47,994 bases of DNA. Origin: Endomicrobiales bacterium. Lineage in GTDB: Bacteria > Elusimicrobiota > Endomicrobiia > Endomicrobiales > JAFGGC01. Within the stretch, counting starts at the first letter, position 1, and each line of letters starts with the position of its first letter. The notes beneath the pieces are model-generated. The model saw nothing but the letters and a program-made list of their open reading frames with translations, was not told the DNA's origin and searched no databases. The translations under genes were made by a program, and so were the position numbers. The DNA is taken from assembly GCA_016930715.1 (NCBI GenBank), contig JAFGGC010000004.1, positions 1-47,994 of the forward strand. The letters are read 5' to 3'. Below are positions 1 to 7,613 of the stretch, piece after piece.

Positions 1-66
1 AACCCTTCCTAAAAATCGGACGGAGTGTCATCCTGTTTGAGATTCGTTGGAAATTGGAAGGATGGC

Positions 67-155
67 TGGTGCCGAGGGAGGGAATTGAACCCTCACGCCA
101 CCTGAGTGACTCGAGATTTTGAGTCTCGCGCGTCTGCCAGTTCCGCCACCTCGGC
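67..155 (-). tRNA. tRNA-Leu (anticodon CAA)
   Basis: Read on the minus strand this is a complete class II tRNA. The acceptor arms are GCCGAGG and CCTCGGC, the anticodon stem CGAGA/TCTCG carries the loop CTCAAAA with anticodon CAA, and the T arm contains GGTTCAATTCC. There is a long variable arm, as expected for leucine. The discriminator A and a genome-encoded CCA lie at 70-67. It decodes UUG. The first 11 bases of the gene (145-155) are part of a direct repeat. Confidence 0.95.
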
Positions 156-346
156 GATAAATACAGTAATGAGTGATGAGCAAGGATTTATGCGAAAGAA
201 CAAATTAGAACAAAGAGTGTCAAGGAATCCCGCCATCGGCGGGATGGAGCCTGCCCGCCGTGGTTAAGCCATAGCGTGAGGCGGGCCACCTCGGCGATAA
301 ATACAGTAATGAGTGATGAGCAAGGATTTATGCGAAAGAACAAATT
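145..346. repeat. 62-bp direct repeat (145-206 and 285-346) with a tRNA-Leu 5' remnant
   Basis: Positions 145-206 and 285-346 are identical by eye over 62 bp, at an offset of 140 bp. Each copy holds the first 11 bases of tRNA-Leu (minus strand) and 51 bp of its upstream flank. Only the left copy continues into a full tRNA; the right copy stops being tRNA after 11 bases and runs into a GC-rich hairpin. The simplest reading is a tandem tRNA-Leu duplication in which the distal copy was deleted or replaced. Integrases normally duplicate the 3' end of a tRNA, so this does not look like an attachment site. Confidence 0.85.
227..286. repeat. Two adjacent GC-rich hairpins between the direct repeats
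   Basis: Positions 227-245 form ATCCCGCC-atc-GGCGGGAT. Positions 253-286 form GCCCGCC...GGCGGGC around a 20-nt interior. Neither is followed by a T-run, so they do not look like terminators. GC-rich palindromes of this sort are often dispersed extragenic repeats, but I see no second copy here. Confidence 0.5.
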
Positions 347-435
347 CAAATAAAGGCAACCGTGAAATCACATATTCGGCAAGAATCGCGGAATTAATTC
401 TATATAAAAGGGCGGGTTAAGTCAAGATACGCGCT

Positions 436-2214
436 ATGATAAGAAAAGGCGATAGAAAACCCCAGGAAAAAGAAAAGGCTGAACAGGAAAAGGTGTTCAG
501 GTCGATAGTCGAATCCACTTCCGAGTCCATATTTTTTGTCGCGAAAGACGGCAAGGTACAGTATGTTAACGAATATGCCTGCACGAAAATGCATCGCGCG
601 AAAGAAGACCTGCTGGGGAAAAGTATTCACGATATTTTTCCCAAAGTGATCGCGGACAGGATGTTTGAAAACATTCAGAAGGTGTTCAAGTCAGGCAGCC
701 CGGCGCTGATCGAAAACGAGGCCGAATATGCGGGCGTTGCGGTATGGCTAAGCACGAAACTGATACCGGTACAAGTGGCCGACGGCAAGATACAATACGT
801 GGCCGGTATATCGCGCGATCTGACAAAGCAGAAGAAAACAGAGCAGTCCCTCCTTGAGTACGAATCCATATACAAAACCCTGATAGACACTTCGATCGAT
901 GCCATAGTGGTTCTGGACCTAGAGGCGAATATCCTGATGGTATCCGATAAGGCGCTTGATATGCACCGCATAAGGAACAAGAACGAAGCAATCGGAATGA
1001 ACTGCTTTGAGTTCGTGGCTCCGGAAAGAAGGGAAATGGCGCTTGAAGCGCTTAAGAAGACGTATGAGACAGGGTTCAATTACATACCCGATACGACCCT
1101 GCTCAGAAAGGACGGGACGACTTTCCAGGCGGAGCTTCAGACGGCCTTGGTGAAGGACGCGAACGGCAAGCCGAAGATCTTTCTCGTGGTGATAAGGGAT
1201 ATCAGCGATAGAAAGAAGACCGAAATGGCGCTGAACGACGAAAGGAGGCGCTTCAAGGAGCTTTGGGACCACGCTCCGGTAGCGTATCATATTGTGGATA
1301 AGAGAGGCGTCATAACAGACGTTAATAAAACCGAAACCAAGATGCTTGGATACGGCGTGGAAGAGATGGTCGGAAGGGAAGTGTTTGATTTCATACTTCC
1401 CGAGCAAAGGGAAGACGCGAGGAAGCGTTTTCAGCAGAAACTCAAGGAAGAGATCATCACGCAGTCCGAGAACAGGATATACGTAAAAAAAGACGGCACG
1501 AAGATGTATGTTTCCATAAATGATGTAATAGAAAAGAATCAGGAAAAGCAAATAACCGGCGTGCGCACAACGATGATAGACATAACCGAACGCAGGCGAT
1601 CGGAAGAGGACGCAAGGCAGAGTCTTGAAAAAATACAGCTTGCGATGGAGAGCACCATTTCGGCTATGGCGAAAATCGTTGAGATGAAGGATCCCTACAC
1701 CGCGGGCCACCAGAAGAGGGTAGCGCAGCTATCCTGCGCGATAGCCGAGGAGATGTCTCTGCCGAAAGAACAGGTGGATGCCGTGCATATGGCTGCGGTG
1801 ATACACGACATCGGGAAGATCTACGTCCCGGCGGAAATATTGAGCAAGCCAGGCAAGCTCACGGAAATAGAGTTCGGCATGATAAAGATACATCCCAAAG
1901 TCAGTTACGACATACTGAAGATGGTGGAATTCCCGTGGCCGATAGCGAGGATAGTCATACAGCACCACGAACGCATGGACGGGTCCGGTTATCCCCTTGG
2001 ACTGACCGGCGACGACATAATGATGGAAGCGAAGATATTGAGCGTTGCCGACGTGGTTGAGGCCATAGCGTTCCACAGGCCGTACCGTTCCGCTGTCGGG
2101 ATAGACAAAGCTTTGGAGGAAATATATAATAATAGAGGGATATTGTATGACGCGCAGGTGGTTGACGCCTGCATAAAGCTTTTTAAGGAAAAAGACTTCA
2201 AATTCGAAGCTTAG
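436..2214 (+). CDS. PAS-PAS-PAS-HD-GYP protein, probable c-di-GMP phosphodiesterase
   Basis: A 592-residue cytoplasmic sensor protein. Three PAS domains lie at about residues 18-130, 142-262 and 274-390, each ending in a C-terminal tail of the type GISRDLTKQKK, VIRDISDRKK or MIDITERRR. A short helix then leads to an HD-GYP domain at 400-590. The metal-binding HD pair is H457-D458, and the family motif HHERMDGSGYP is intact at 510-520, so hydrolysis of c-di-GMP is expected. I see no receiver or membrane segment, so the input is probably a ligand or redox cue sensed by the PAS domains. The ATG at 436 has no strong ribosome site. The gene matters in context because a c-di-GMP riboswitch lies at about 36570. 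Confidence 0.9.
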   Translation: MIRKGDRKPQEKEKAEQEKVFRSIVESTSESIFFVAKDGKVQYVNEYACTKMHRAKEDLLGKSIHDIFPKVIADRMFENIQKVFKSGSPALIENEAEYAGVAVWLSTKLIPVQVADGKIQYVAGISRDLTKQKKTEQSLLEYESIYKTLIDTSIDAIVVLDLEANILMVSDKALDMHRIRNKNEAIGMNCFEFVAPERREMALEALKKTYETGFNYIPDTTLLRKDGTTFQAELQTALVKDANGKPKIFLVVIRDISDRKKTEMALNDERRRFKELWDHAPVAYHIVDKRGVITDVNKTETKMLGYGVEEMVGREVFDFILPEQREDARKRFQQKLKEEIITQSENRIYVKKDGTKMYVSINDVIEKNQEKQITGVRTTMIDITERRRSEEDARQSLEKIQLAMESTISAMAKIVEMKDPYTAGHQKRVAQLSCAIAEEMSLPKEQVDAVHMAAVIHDIGKIYVPAEILSKPGKLTEIEFGMIKIHPKVSYDILKMVEFPWPIARIVIQHHERMDGSGYPLGLTGDDIMMEAKILSVADVVEAIAFHRPYRSAVGIDKALEEIYNNRGILYDAQVVDACIKLFKEKDFKFEA

Positions 2215-2281
2215 AATCCTTCTAGATAGGCCCGGCAGGGCGCGACAGAGCAAGTTTCATTAGAATTAAGGGGGTAGTATT

Positions 2282-3916
2282 ATGAATATGGTTCAGCAGA
2301 ATATCAAGGCAAAGATACTTGTGGCTGACGACGAGCAGGGCATAAGGGACCTTCTCAAGAGCGAGCTTGGCATATGCGGATATTCGATAGATACCGCAAG
2401 CGACGGCGAAGAGGCGATAGAAAAAATTAAACAAGACCGTTACGATATTGTCATCACGGATATCAAGATGCCGAAGGCCGACGGACTGAAAGTCCTTGCC
2501 AGCGTTAAGAAGGTCTCGCCTGAAACGGAAGTCATAATGGCTACCGGATACGCTACCGTGGAGAACGCCGTATCCGCGATGAAAGAAGGAGCGTACGATT
2601 TCGTACAAAAACCTTTTAACGTCGAGGAGGTATCCGTTCTCGTGGAACGCGCATTGGAAAAAAGCGAACTCAAGACCCTTATCGCGCTCTACGAGAGCTC
2701 AAAGGCCATCTTTTCATCGCTGAAGCTTGAAAAACTCTTTCCCATAATGATAAACCTCCTAAAAAACGTGATTAAAGCCGACGAAATAGCGCTCCTTCTG
2801 TTCGACAATCAGAATCAAATGTATCTTGCGGCAGCCTCTTTTTCGCTTGTGTACTACCCGCACAAGGGTTCGTTCATAACCCTTGCGGAGCGGTTGTTCT
2901 CCGAGGACAGGCTGGTTGATGCGCCGGCTATTTTCAGATTTTCAGAAAAGAACGAACCGATGATGAAGGGCCTTTTCCAGAATTCGGAGATGCAGTCGAT
3001 AGCCGCCTATCCGGTGAGGCTCAAGGACAGGAAACTCGGAGTTCTGATGGTGTGCAGGACCAGGAATCATTCGGAATTCAGCTCTTCGGACATCAGGAAT
3101 CTTTCCATTTTCGTTTCACAGATAGCCCAGTCGATAGCCAATACGAAGCTCTACGAGAAGCTGGAAATAAAGATATCGGAATTAGAAGGCGCCTATAAGC
3201 AGCTTGAGCAGACAAGGAGACAGCTTGTGCTTATCGAGAAAATGTCTGCGGTGGATCAGGTTGCGTCCAGCATAGCTAACCAGCTGAACGGTCCGATTAA
3301 AAGCGTTATGGACTACACCGCGGCAGTGCTTAAGAAAAAAAGCCTTTCCGCCGAACTCAAAGAGCAAATTGAAAAGATCAGGCAGGAATCATTGAAGTGC
3401 AAGGACACCGTTGAGAACCTGCTGCGTTTTTCATCGCATAAAAAAGCCGTCTTTTCTGAAATTGACGTTAATAAGGTCATTAAGGAGATCATCGAGCTTA
3501 TGGAATATGAATTGCAGGATGAAAATATAAATCTTGAGCTTGAGCTGAACCCCGAAACCCCGAAGGTTAAAGGCGACTCGAACCAAATAAAACAGGTGCT
3601 TTTGAATCTTTTGGTGAACGCCCAGCAGTCGTTCGTTTCAGGCGCGGATGCCAAAGGCGACAGAACGGTTGTCATAAGAACTTCAAGCGAGGAAGGGCAG
3701 GTGTACGTGGAAGTCAATGACAACGGCTGCGGAATCGATTCAAAAACGCTCGGCAGGATATTTGACCCGTTCTTCACCACCAAGGACCCGCAAAAGAATA
3801 TCGGGCTGGGGTTGAGCATTTCGTACGGTATAATAGAGCAGCATAACGGCAAGATACACGTGAAATCTGCTCCGAAAGAAGGTTCTTCTTTCATAGTGAA
3901 CATACCCTCGGCGTGA
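2282..3916 (+). CDS. Receiver-GAF-histidine-kinase-like hybrid with Asn in place of the H-box His
   Basis: A 544-residue protein. An N-terminal receiver domain (about 10-125) has acidic residues D16-D17, phospho-acceptor D60 in ITDIKMP and K110. A GAF-like region follows (about 135-290), then a coiled segment, a DHp-like helix pair (about 315-385) and a HATPase_c domain (about 400-542) with N-box NLLVNAQQS, G1 NDNGCGID and G2 GLGLSISYG. The H-box, usually HEINNP-like, reads NQLNGP, with N333 (codon AAC, 3278-3280) where the phosphorylated histidine belongs. The ATP-binding domain looks intact, so it may bind ATP without autophosphorylating, or signal through the receiver. It starts 67 bp after the HD-GYP gene and has a GGGGG ribosome site. 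Confidence 0.88.
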   Translation: MNMVQQNIKAKILVADDEQGIRDLLKSELGICGYSIDTASDGEEAIEKIKQDRYDIVITDIKMPKADGLKVLASVKKVSPETEVIMATGYATVENAVSAMKEGAYDFVQKPFNVEEVSVLVERALEKSELKTLIALYESSKAIFSSLKLEKLFPIMINLLKNVIKADEIALLLFDNQNQMYLAAASFSLVYYPHKGSFITLAERLFSEDRLVDAPAIFRFSEKNEPMMKGLFQNSEMQSIAAYPVRLKDRKLGVLMVCRTRNHSEFSSSDIRNLSIFVSQIAQSIANTKLYEKLEIKISELEGAYKQLEQTRRQLVLIEKMSAVDQVASSIANQLNGPIKSVMDYTAAVLKKKSLSAELKEQIEKIRQESLKCKDTVENLLRFSSHKKAVFSEIDVNKVIKEIIELMEYELQDENINLELELNPETPKVKGDSNQIKQVLLNLLVNAQQSFVSGADAKGDRTVVIRTSSEEGQVYVEVNDNGCGIDSKTLGRIFDPFFTTKDPQKNIGLGLSISYGIIEQHNGKIHVKSAPKEGSSFIVNIPSA

Positions 3917-3968
3917 GAAAAGCAAGACCTTAATTTTCCCTGCATTCCCGACAATCACAAAGGACAAT

Positions 3969-5312
3969 ATGAAAGTATTTGCTGAGAAAGTAGTATATCC
4001 CGGCAGGGCGCTGGCAAGGCCGGATGACGGTGTTGCGACGTTTGTCGACGGTCTTCTGCCCGGCGAAACGGCGGAGGTGAGAGTTTACAAAAACAAGAAG
4101 ACCTTCAGGGAAGCCGTGGCGGAGAAAATCGTCACGCCCTCTCCCGAAAGAATAACACCCCGATGCGCTTCGTACGGGAGATGCGGGGGGTGTTCGTTCC
4201 AACACGCTTCGTATGAAACGCAGATAAAACTGAAAAGCGCGTATGTTGCCGAGCAATTGGCGGTAGTAACGCAGGTCAAAGCACCGGTCATTCCGAGCCC
4301 GAACCAATGGGGATACAGAAACAAGATGGAGTTCAGTTTTTTCGCGCAAAACGGCCGAATATCAGCCGGACTTCACGAAAAAAACAGGTTTGACAGGTAT
4401 TTTGAAGTCCCGCCGTGCTTTATCTGTGACGAAGATTTTTTGTGGGTAGTGGAAAGGACGGTCGAATTCGCCGGTTCATCGGGCCTGCCGGTTTACGATA
4501 AAAGAAAAAAAAGCGGTATTTTCAGGCATCTGGTCGTGAGAAAGGCCGCAAGGACTGGAGAGGTTTTAGTAAACCTTGTAACGAACTCAAGGGAAGGCCT
4601 GGACAGGGATTATTTCGCCCCTTTAACGGAGGTGTTAGGAAAGACTGTAAAGAGTTTCTGGTGGTCGGTGAATCCTTCCGTTTCCGACGTTGTCAGCGCC
4701 CGGGAGATGGTACTTCTTTCAGGTAAGGCGGATATCGAAGAAAGACTTGAGGTCGGGGGCAGGGAGTATTCGTTTCTGATATCGCCTTTTTCCTTTTTTC
4801 AGACCAACTCGCTGGGCGCGGAAAAACTCTACGAGACCGTTCTTGATTTCATGGAATGCCGCAAGAATGACAGGGTTCTCGATCTCTATTGCGGTACCGG
4901 CACCATAGGGATGACGCTTGCGCCATACGTGGGAAGCGTACTCGGAGTGGAACAGGTGGAGCAGGCCGTGGCGAACGCGTTGATCAATAAGGAGAAAAAC
5001 GGGATAGAAAATATTTCTTTTACGGCCGGAACCATAGAGAAGTGGCTGAAGGAGGATGTTTGTCCCGAATTCAACGCCCTTGTGGTCGACCCGCCGAGGA
5101 CCGGCCTGTCTTCAAAGGTTATCGATTTCATAATGGGGAGGAAACCCGAAAAGATAGTATATGTTTCATGCAACCCTTCGACTTTGTCCAGGGACCTACT
5201 CGAGCTTCTAAAAGACGGGTCTTACGGCATTGACAGGATTTTGCCCATCGACATGTTTCCGCAGACTTTCCACGTAGAAGTTGTCGTTTCCTTAAAAAGA
5301 TTTAAAGCTTGA
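3969..5312 (+). CDS. rlmD: 23S rRNA (uracil-C5)-methyltransferase, RlmD/TrmA family
   Basis: A 447-residue SAM-dependent RNA uracil-C5 methyltransferase. An N-terminal TRAM-like region (about 1-60) is followed by a 4Fe-4S cysteine set (C66, C72, C75 in CASYGRCGGC, with a likely fourth Cys in PPCFICD). The SAM site LDLYCGTGTIG lies near 306, the DPPRTGL motif near 375, and the nucleophile-bearing VSCNPSTLSRD near 400. The Fe-S cysteines favour the RlmD/RlmCD branch over TrmA; which uracil is modified cannot be read from sequence. The start has an AAAGGA site at 3959. The stop codon overlaps the -35 element of the next gene's promoter. Confidence 0.88.
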   Translation: MKVFAEKVVYPGRALARPDDGVATFVDGLLPGETAEVRVYKNKKTFREAVAEKIVTPSPERITPRCASYGRCGGCSFQHASYETQIKLKSAYVAEQLAVVTQVKAPVIPSPNQWGYRNKMEFSFFAQNGRISAGLHEKNRFDRYFEVPPCFICDEDFLWVVERTVEFAGSSGLPVYDKRKKSGIFRHLVVRKAARTGEVLVNLVTNSREGLDRDYFAPLTEVLGKTVKSFWWSVNPSVSDVVSAREMVLLSGKADIEERLEVGGREYSFLISPFSFFQTNSLGAEKLYETVLDFMECRKNDRVLDLYCGTGTIGMTLAPYVGSVLGVEQVEQAVANALINKEKNGIENISFTAGTIEKWLKEDVCPEFNALVVDPPRTGLSSKVIDFIMGRKPEKIVYVSCNPSTLSRDLLELLKDGSYGIDRILPIDMFPQTFHVEVVVSLKRFKA

Positions 5313-5337
5313 CAAAGGCATGGCAAAGGGCTATAAT
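5309..5337 (+). promoter_or_regulatory. Sigma-70 promoter of the Fur-family gene
   Basis: A consensus -35 TTGACA (5309-5314) is separated by 17 bp from a consensus -10 TATAAT (5332-5337). The -35 overlaps the stop codon of the upstream methyltransferase gene. Confidence 0.85.
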
Positions 5338-5345
5338 ATAAATGG

Positions 5346-5366
5346 AAATGGTTATCATTACTATTA
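5346..5366 (+). promoter_or_regulatory. Fur-box-like operator, likely autoregulatory
   Basis: The stretch AAATGGTTATCATTACTATT resembles Fur boxes; on the other strand its core reads AATGATAACCATT. It lies just downstream of the -10 and 17 bp before the Fur-family ATG. The same 14-bp core AAATGGTTATCATT recurs at 5885-5898 over the next promoter, which supports a real operator. Confidence 0.75.
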
Positions 5367-5382
5367 AGAAGAGAGGTGCCAT

Positions 5383-5859
5383 ATGCCGGGAAGACTAGGG
5401 AGGGGCAGGCCGTTTTGGTGGCACGGGAAGTTTAAGGGGTGCGGTTACAAGATAACGGCCGGCCGCGACGCGATAATCGAAGTGCTCTCAAAAGCGGACA
5501 AGCATTTGAGCGCCGAAGATATCTACTTGAAAGTGCATTCGGTTTATCCTGGCGTGGGCTTGACTACGGTATACCGGACTCTCGAGATACTCGTGAACGT
5601 CGGGCTGGTTTACAAGTTTGACTTCGGCGACGGGAGGGCGCGTTACGAGCTTTCGCAGGATGAAGAGGGTGAAGACCATCACCATCATTTGATATGCAAG
5701 AAATGCAACCGCGTGATAGACTATTCAGATTTCATAGAAGAAGAGGCGGAGCTTTTGAATAAAACGGAAAAGGGTCTGTCCAAGAAGTACAATTTTGAAA
5801 TAACTGGGCACCTGATACAGTTTTACGGGTTGTGTGAAAAGTGCGCTAACAGAAAGTAG
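5383..5859 (+). CDS. Fur-family metal-responsive repressor
   Basis: A 158-residue Fur-superfamily regulator. The N-terminal winged helix (about 20-95) contains the recognition region GVGLTTVYRTLEIL. The dimerisation domain has the His-rich regulatory site DHHHHLICKKC and a second Cys pair CEKC near the C-terminus, together a structural Cys4 zinc site. A basic, glycine-rich N-terminal extension of about 20 residues (MPGRLGRGRPFWWHGKF) precedes the DNA-binding domain and resembles the start of the DUF5320 proteins nearby. A ribosome site GAGAGG sits at about 5371. Two matching Fur boxes, before this gene and before the next operon, suggest autoregulation and control of the downstream cofactor genes. 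Fur or Zur cannot be separated with certainty; the boxes and feoAB downstream favour iron. Confidence 0.88.
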   Translation: MPGRLGRGRPFWWHGKFKGCGYKITAGRDAIIEVLSKADKHLSAEDIYLKVHSVYPGVGLTTVYRTLEILVNVGLVYKFDFGDGRARYELSQDEEGEDHHHHLICKKCNRVIDYSDFIEEEAELLNKTEKGLSKKYNFEITGHLIQFYGLCEKCANRK

Positions 5860-5871
5860 GCACTTTTTTTT
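5837..5871 (+). terminator. Intrinsic terminator at the 3' end of the Fur-family gene
   Basis: The stem AAAAGTGC (5837-5844) pairs with GCACTTTT (5860-5867) across a 15-nt loop that contains the stop codon, and the T-run continues to 5871. The left arm is inside the coding region. The -35 of the next promoter begins in the T-run. Confidence 0.7.
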
Positions 5872-5905
5872 GACTCTGCAATGAAAATGGTTATCATTTG
5901 TAGTA
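5870..5905 (+). promoter_or_regulatory. Promoter with a Fur box over its -10, for the cofactor operon
   Basis: A -35 TTGACT (5870-5875) is followed after 16 bp by a -10 TATCAT (5892-5897). The -10 lies inside AAATGGTTATCATT (5885-5898), the same core as in the box before the Fur-family gene. A repressor bound here would directly block polymerase, so the operon starting at 5981 is expected to be expressed when the co-repressor metal is scarce. Confidence 0.72.
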
Positions 5906-5980
5906 AAACCCGGGCGTAAGCGCAAGGGCAGCTTGTCCGTCAATAGCTTAGTGGCGGATGACATAAAGGAGGTGATAGTT

Positions 5981-6328
5981 ATGCCAGGATTCGATGGTAC
6001 GGGACCTAATGGAACGGGGCCTATGACCGGCGGCGGTATGGGATTCTGCGCTGTCGGCGGAAACCGTTCTGGGCGGTTTGCCAGAGGACGCAGGTTCTTC
6101 GGCCGCGGTTTTGGAAGAGGCGGCGGAGGCAGAGGTTTCGATGCGCCGGGGCATCCGGGCGGGATACGGGCTGGTTTGGGAAGTGTTTTCGGTTCGGGCT
6201 ATCCGGAACAGGAGTTTACACCCAAGGAAGAAGCGGATGCCTTGAAAGCGGAAGCAGACGCTCTAAAGCGGCGGATCGAAGAGATACAGCATCGTATAAA
6301 GGGGCTTGAGTCCCAGGGACGGAAGTAA
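5981..6328 (+). CDS. DUF5320-type glycine-rich small protein (first copy)
   Basis: A 115-residue protein that opens with the family hallmark MPGFDGTGPNGTGPMTGGG, followed by an Arg/Gly-rich low-complexity middle and a C-terminal helical coil (about 80-115, KEEADALKAEADALKRRIEE). The reading frame is open further upstream, but the ATG at 5981 is preceded by AAAGGAGGTGAT, a near-complete match to the 16S 3' end, and the family motif begins exactly there. Function is unknown. In anaerobes such proteins occur beside NifX-like and MinD-like genes, as here, so a role in metal-cluster handling is inference. First gene after the Fur-controlled promoter. Confidence 0.82.
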   Translation: MPGFDGTGPNGTGPMTGGGMGFCAVGGNRSGRFARGRRFFGRGFGRGGGGRGFDAPGHPGGIRAGLGSVFGSGYPEQEFTPKEEADALKAEADALKRRIEEIQHRIKGLESQGRK

Positions 6329-6389
6329 TCGAACGTAAGACAGGACAAGGCATTTCGCCCTGTCCAGAAAAACAAAACGGAGATATAAG

Positions 6390-6785
6390 ATGAAAATAGC
6401 CATATCGACGGACGGAGAATACGTATCCGCTCATTTCGGCAGATGCCCTGTTTTTACGATAGCTGAAATCGAAGACGGTAAAGTGCTTAAAGTAGAAATC
6501 GCGGAAAATCCCGGCCACGAGCCCGGCTTCATCCCGAAATTTCTTCATAGCAAGCAGGTAGAGTGCATAATTGCCGGCGGCATGGGCATGAGGGCGACCG
6601 GGTTCTTCCAGGAATACGGCATCAAGACGATAGTAGGCGTCAGCGGAAAGATAAACGACGTCATCAGCGAAATTGCGAAGGGATCTTTAAAAGGCGGGAA
6701 AAGCCTTTGCGAGCCGGGCGCGGGAAAAGGGTACGGCATTGAGAAAACCGAATGCGACCATCCGAATGAAAAGAGTCATAAATAG
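6390..6785 (+). CDS. NifX/NifB C-terminal-like (dinitrogenase FeMo-cofactor family) protein, copy 1
   Basis: A 131-residue protein of the family found in NifX, NifY and the NifB C-terminus, which binds Fe-S or Mo-containing cluster precursors. The ribonuclease-H-like fold is recognisable from MKIAISTDGEYVSAHFGRC, the glycine-rich IIAGGMGMRA and GIKTIVGVSG. The HFGRCP segment is where cofactor-binding residues lie in relatives. A Cys/Gly-rich tail follows the domain. No nitrogenase structural genes occur here, so a non-nitrogenase cluster protein of the 'orange protein' kind is more likely. It lies 61 bp after the DUF5320 gene with a GGAG ribosome site. Confidence 0.85.
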   Translation: MKIAISTDGEYVSAHFGRCPVFTIAEIEDGKVLKVEIAENPGHEPGFIPKFLHSKQVECIIAGGMGMRATGFFQEYGIKTIVGVSGKINDVISEIAKGSLKGGKSLCEPGAGKGYGIEKTECDHPNEKSHK

Positions 6786-6852
6786 CATTGACGCATCAAG
6801 AGGCGCTGATAAATCGTCTGCGCTAATGCAGGATATAGGAGGATGAGAAGAA

Positions 6853-7218
6853 ATGAAAATATGCGTTACATCTGAAGGTAAAACCATTGATTCGAACGTT
6901 GACCCAAGGTTCGGAAGGTGCGGGTTTTTTCTGTTCATAAATACCGACACTTCTGAGATTGAGGCGGTAGAAAACGGCTCTGCGGCAGCCGGAGGCGGGG
7001 CCGGCATACAGTCCGGTCAGCTTATGGCGACGAAGGGTGTTAAGGCAGTATTGACCGGCAACGTGGGGCCGAACGCTTTCCAGACTCTCAAAGCCGCCGG
7101 CATAGAGATATTCACGGGGGTAAACGGCACGGTCAGAGAAGCGCTCGAGAAGTTCAAAAGGGGGGAATTTAAGTCCAATGCCGGACCGACCGTCGAATCG
7201 CATTTCGGAATGAAATAG
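6853..7218 (+). CDS. NifX/NifB C-terminal-like protein, copy 2
   Basis: A 121-residue member of the same family as the gene before it, but clearly divergent: it begins MKICVTSEGKTIDSNVDPRF, has the variant FGRCGFF, a Gly/Ala-rich turn (AAAGGGAGIQ) and VLTGNVGPNAFQTLKAAGI. Two different copies in tandem suggest two carriers or two subunits rather than redundancy. It has a strong AGGAGGATGA ribosome site at about 6838 and is followed closely by the CoA-binding gene. Confidence 0.87.
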   Translation: MKICVTSEGKTIDSNVDPRFGRCGFFLFINTDTSEIEAVENGSAAAGGGAGIQSGQLMATKGVKAVLTGNVGPNAFQTLKAAGIEIFTGVNGTVREALEKFKRGEFKSNAGPTVESHFGMK

Positions 7219-7238
7219 CAAACAGAGAGCGTGGTAAT

Positions 7239-7604
7239 ATGAAAGAAAAAAACATAGCGATAGTCGGTGTTTCTCACAGGCCCGAAAAATTCGGGTTTAA
7301 AATATTCAGGGACATGATGGAAGCCGGGTATAACGTCCGCGGGGTAAGCGTTCGCGGCGGCGAGGTGCTGGGTAAAAAAATTAGCAAGAGTCTTAAAGAA
7401 CTTGAAATTGTGCCTGACGTGGTGATAACGGTAGTCCCTTCACAGGTAACGGAAAAAGTAGTCGATGAATGCAGGGAATTAGGAATAAAGGAAATATGGA
7501 TGCAGCCCGGTTCGGAATCCCAGGTCGCGATCGATAAGGCCAAGAAATACGGGATGAACGTGATCGCGAATGCCTGCATTATGATAGAAAAAGACATGTG
7601 GTAG
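7239..7604 (+). CDS. CoA-binding (Rossmann) domain protein
   Basis: A 121-residue stand-alone CoA_binding domain protein (YccU type). It opens with IAIVGVSHRPEKFGFK, the nucleotide-binding glycine turn, and ends with the GSESQVAIDKAKKYGMNVIANACIM region typical of the fold; the cysteine in NACIM is conserved in many members. The function of stand-alone members is not settled; they often sit beside Fe-S and redox genes. Tight spacing (20 bp before, 9 bp after) makes it part of the operon. Confidence 0.85.
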   Translation: MKEKNIAIVGVSHRPEKFGFKIFRDMMEAGYNVRGVSVRGGEVLGKKISKSLKELEIVPDVVITVVPSQVTEKVVDECRELGIKEIWMQPGSESQVAIDKAKKYGMNVIANACIMIEKDMW

Positions 7605-7613
7605 TGAATAAAT

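Noticed and set aside
145..346. The direct repeat at a tRNA gene as an attachment site of an integrated element.
   Set aside because: The repeat covers the 5' end of the tRNA, the copies are only 140 bp apart, and no integrase is near.
6390..7218. A nitrogen-fixation locus, because of NifX/NifB-like proteins.
   Set aside because: No nifHDK, nifEN or full-length radical SAM NifB is present; the neighbours fit a non-nitrogenase cluster protein better.
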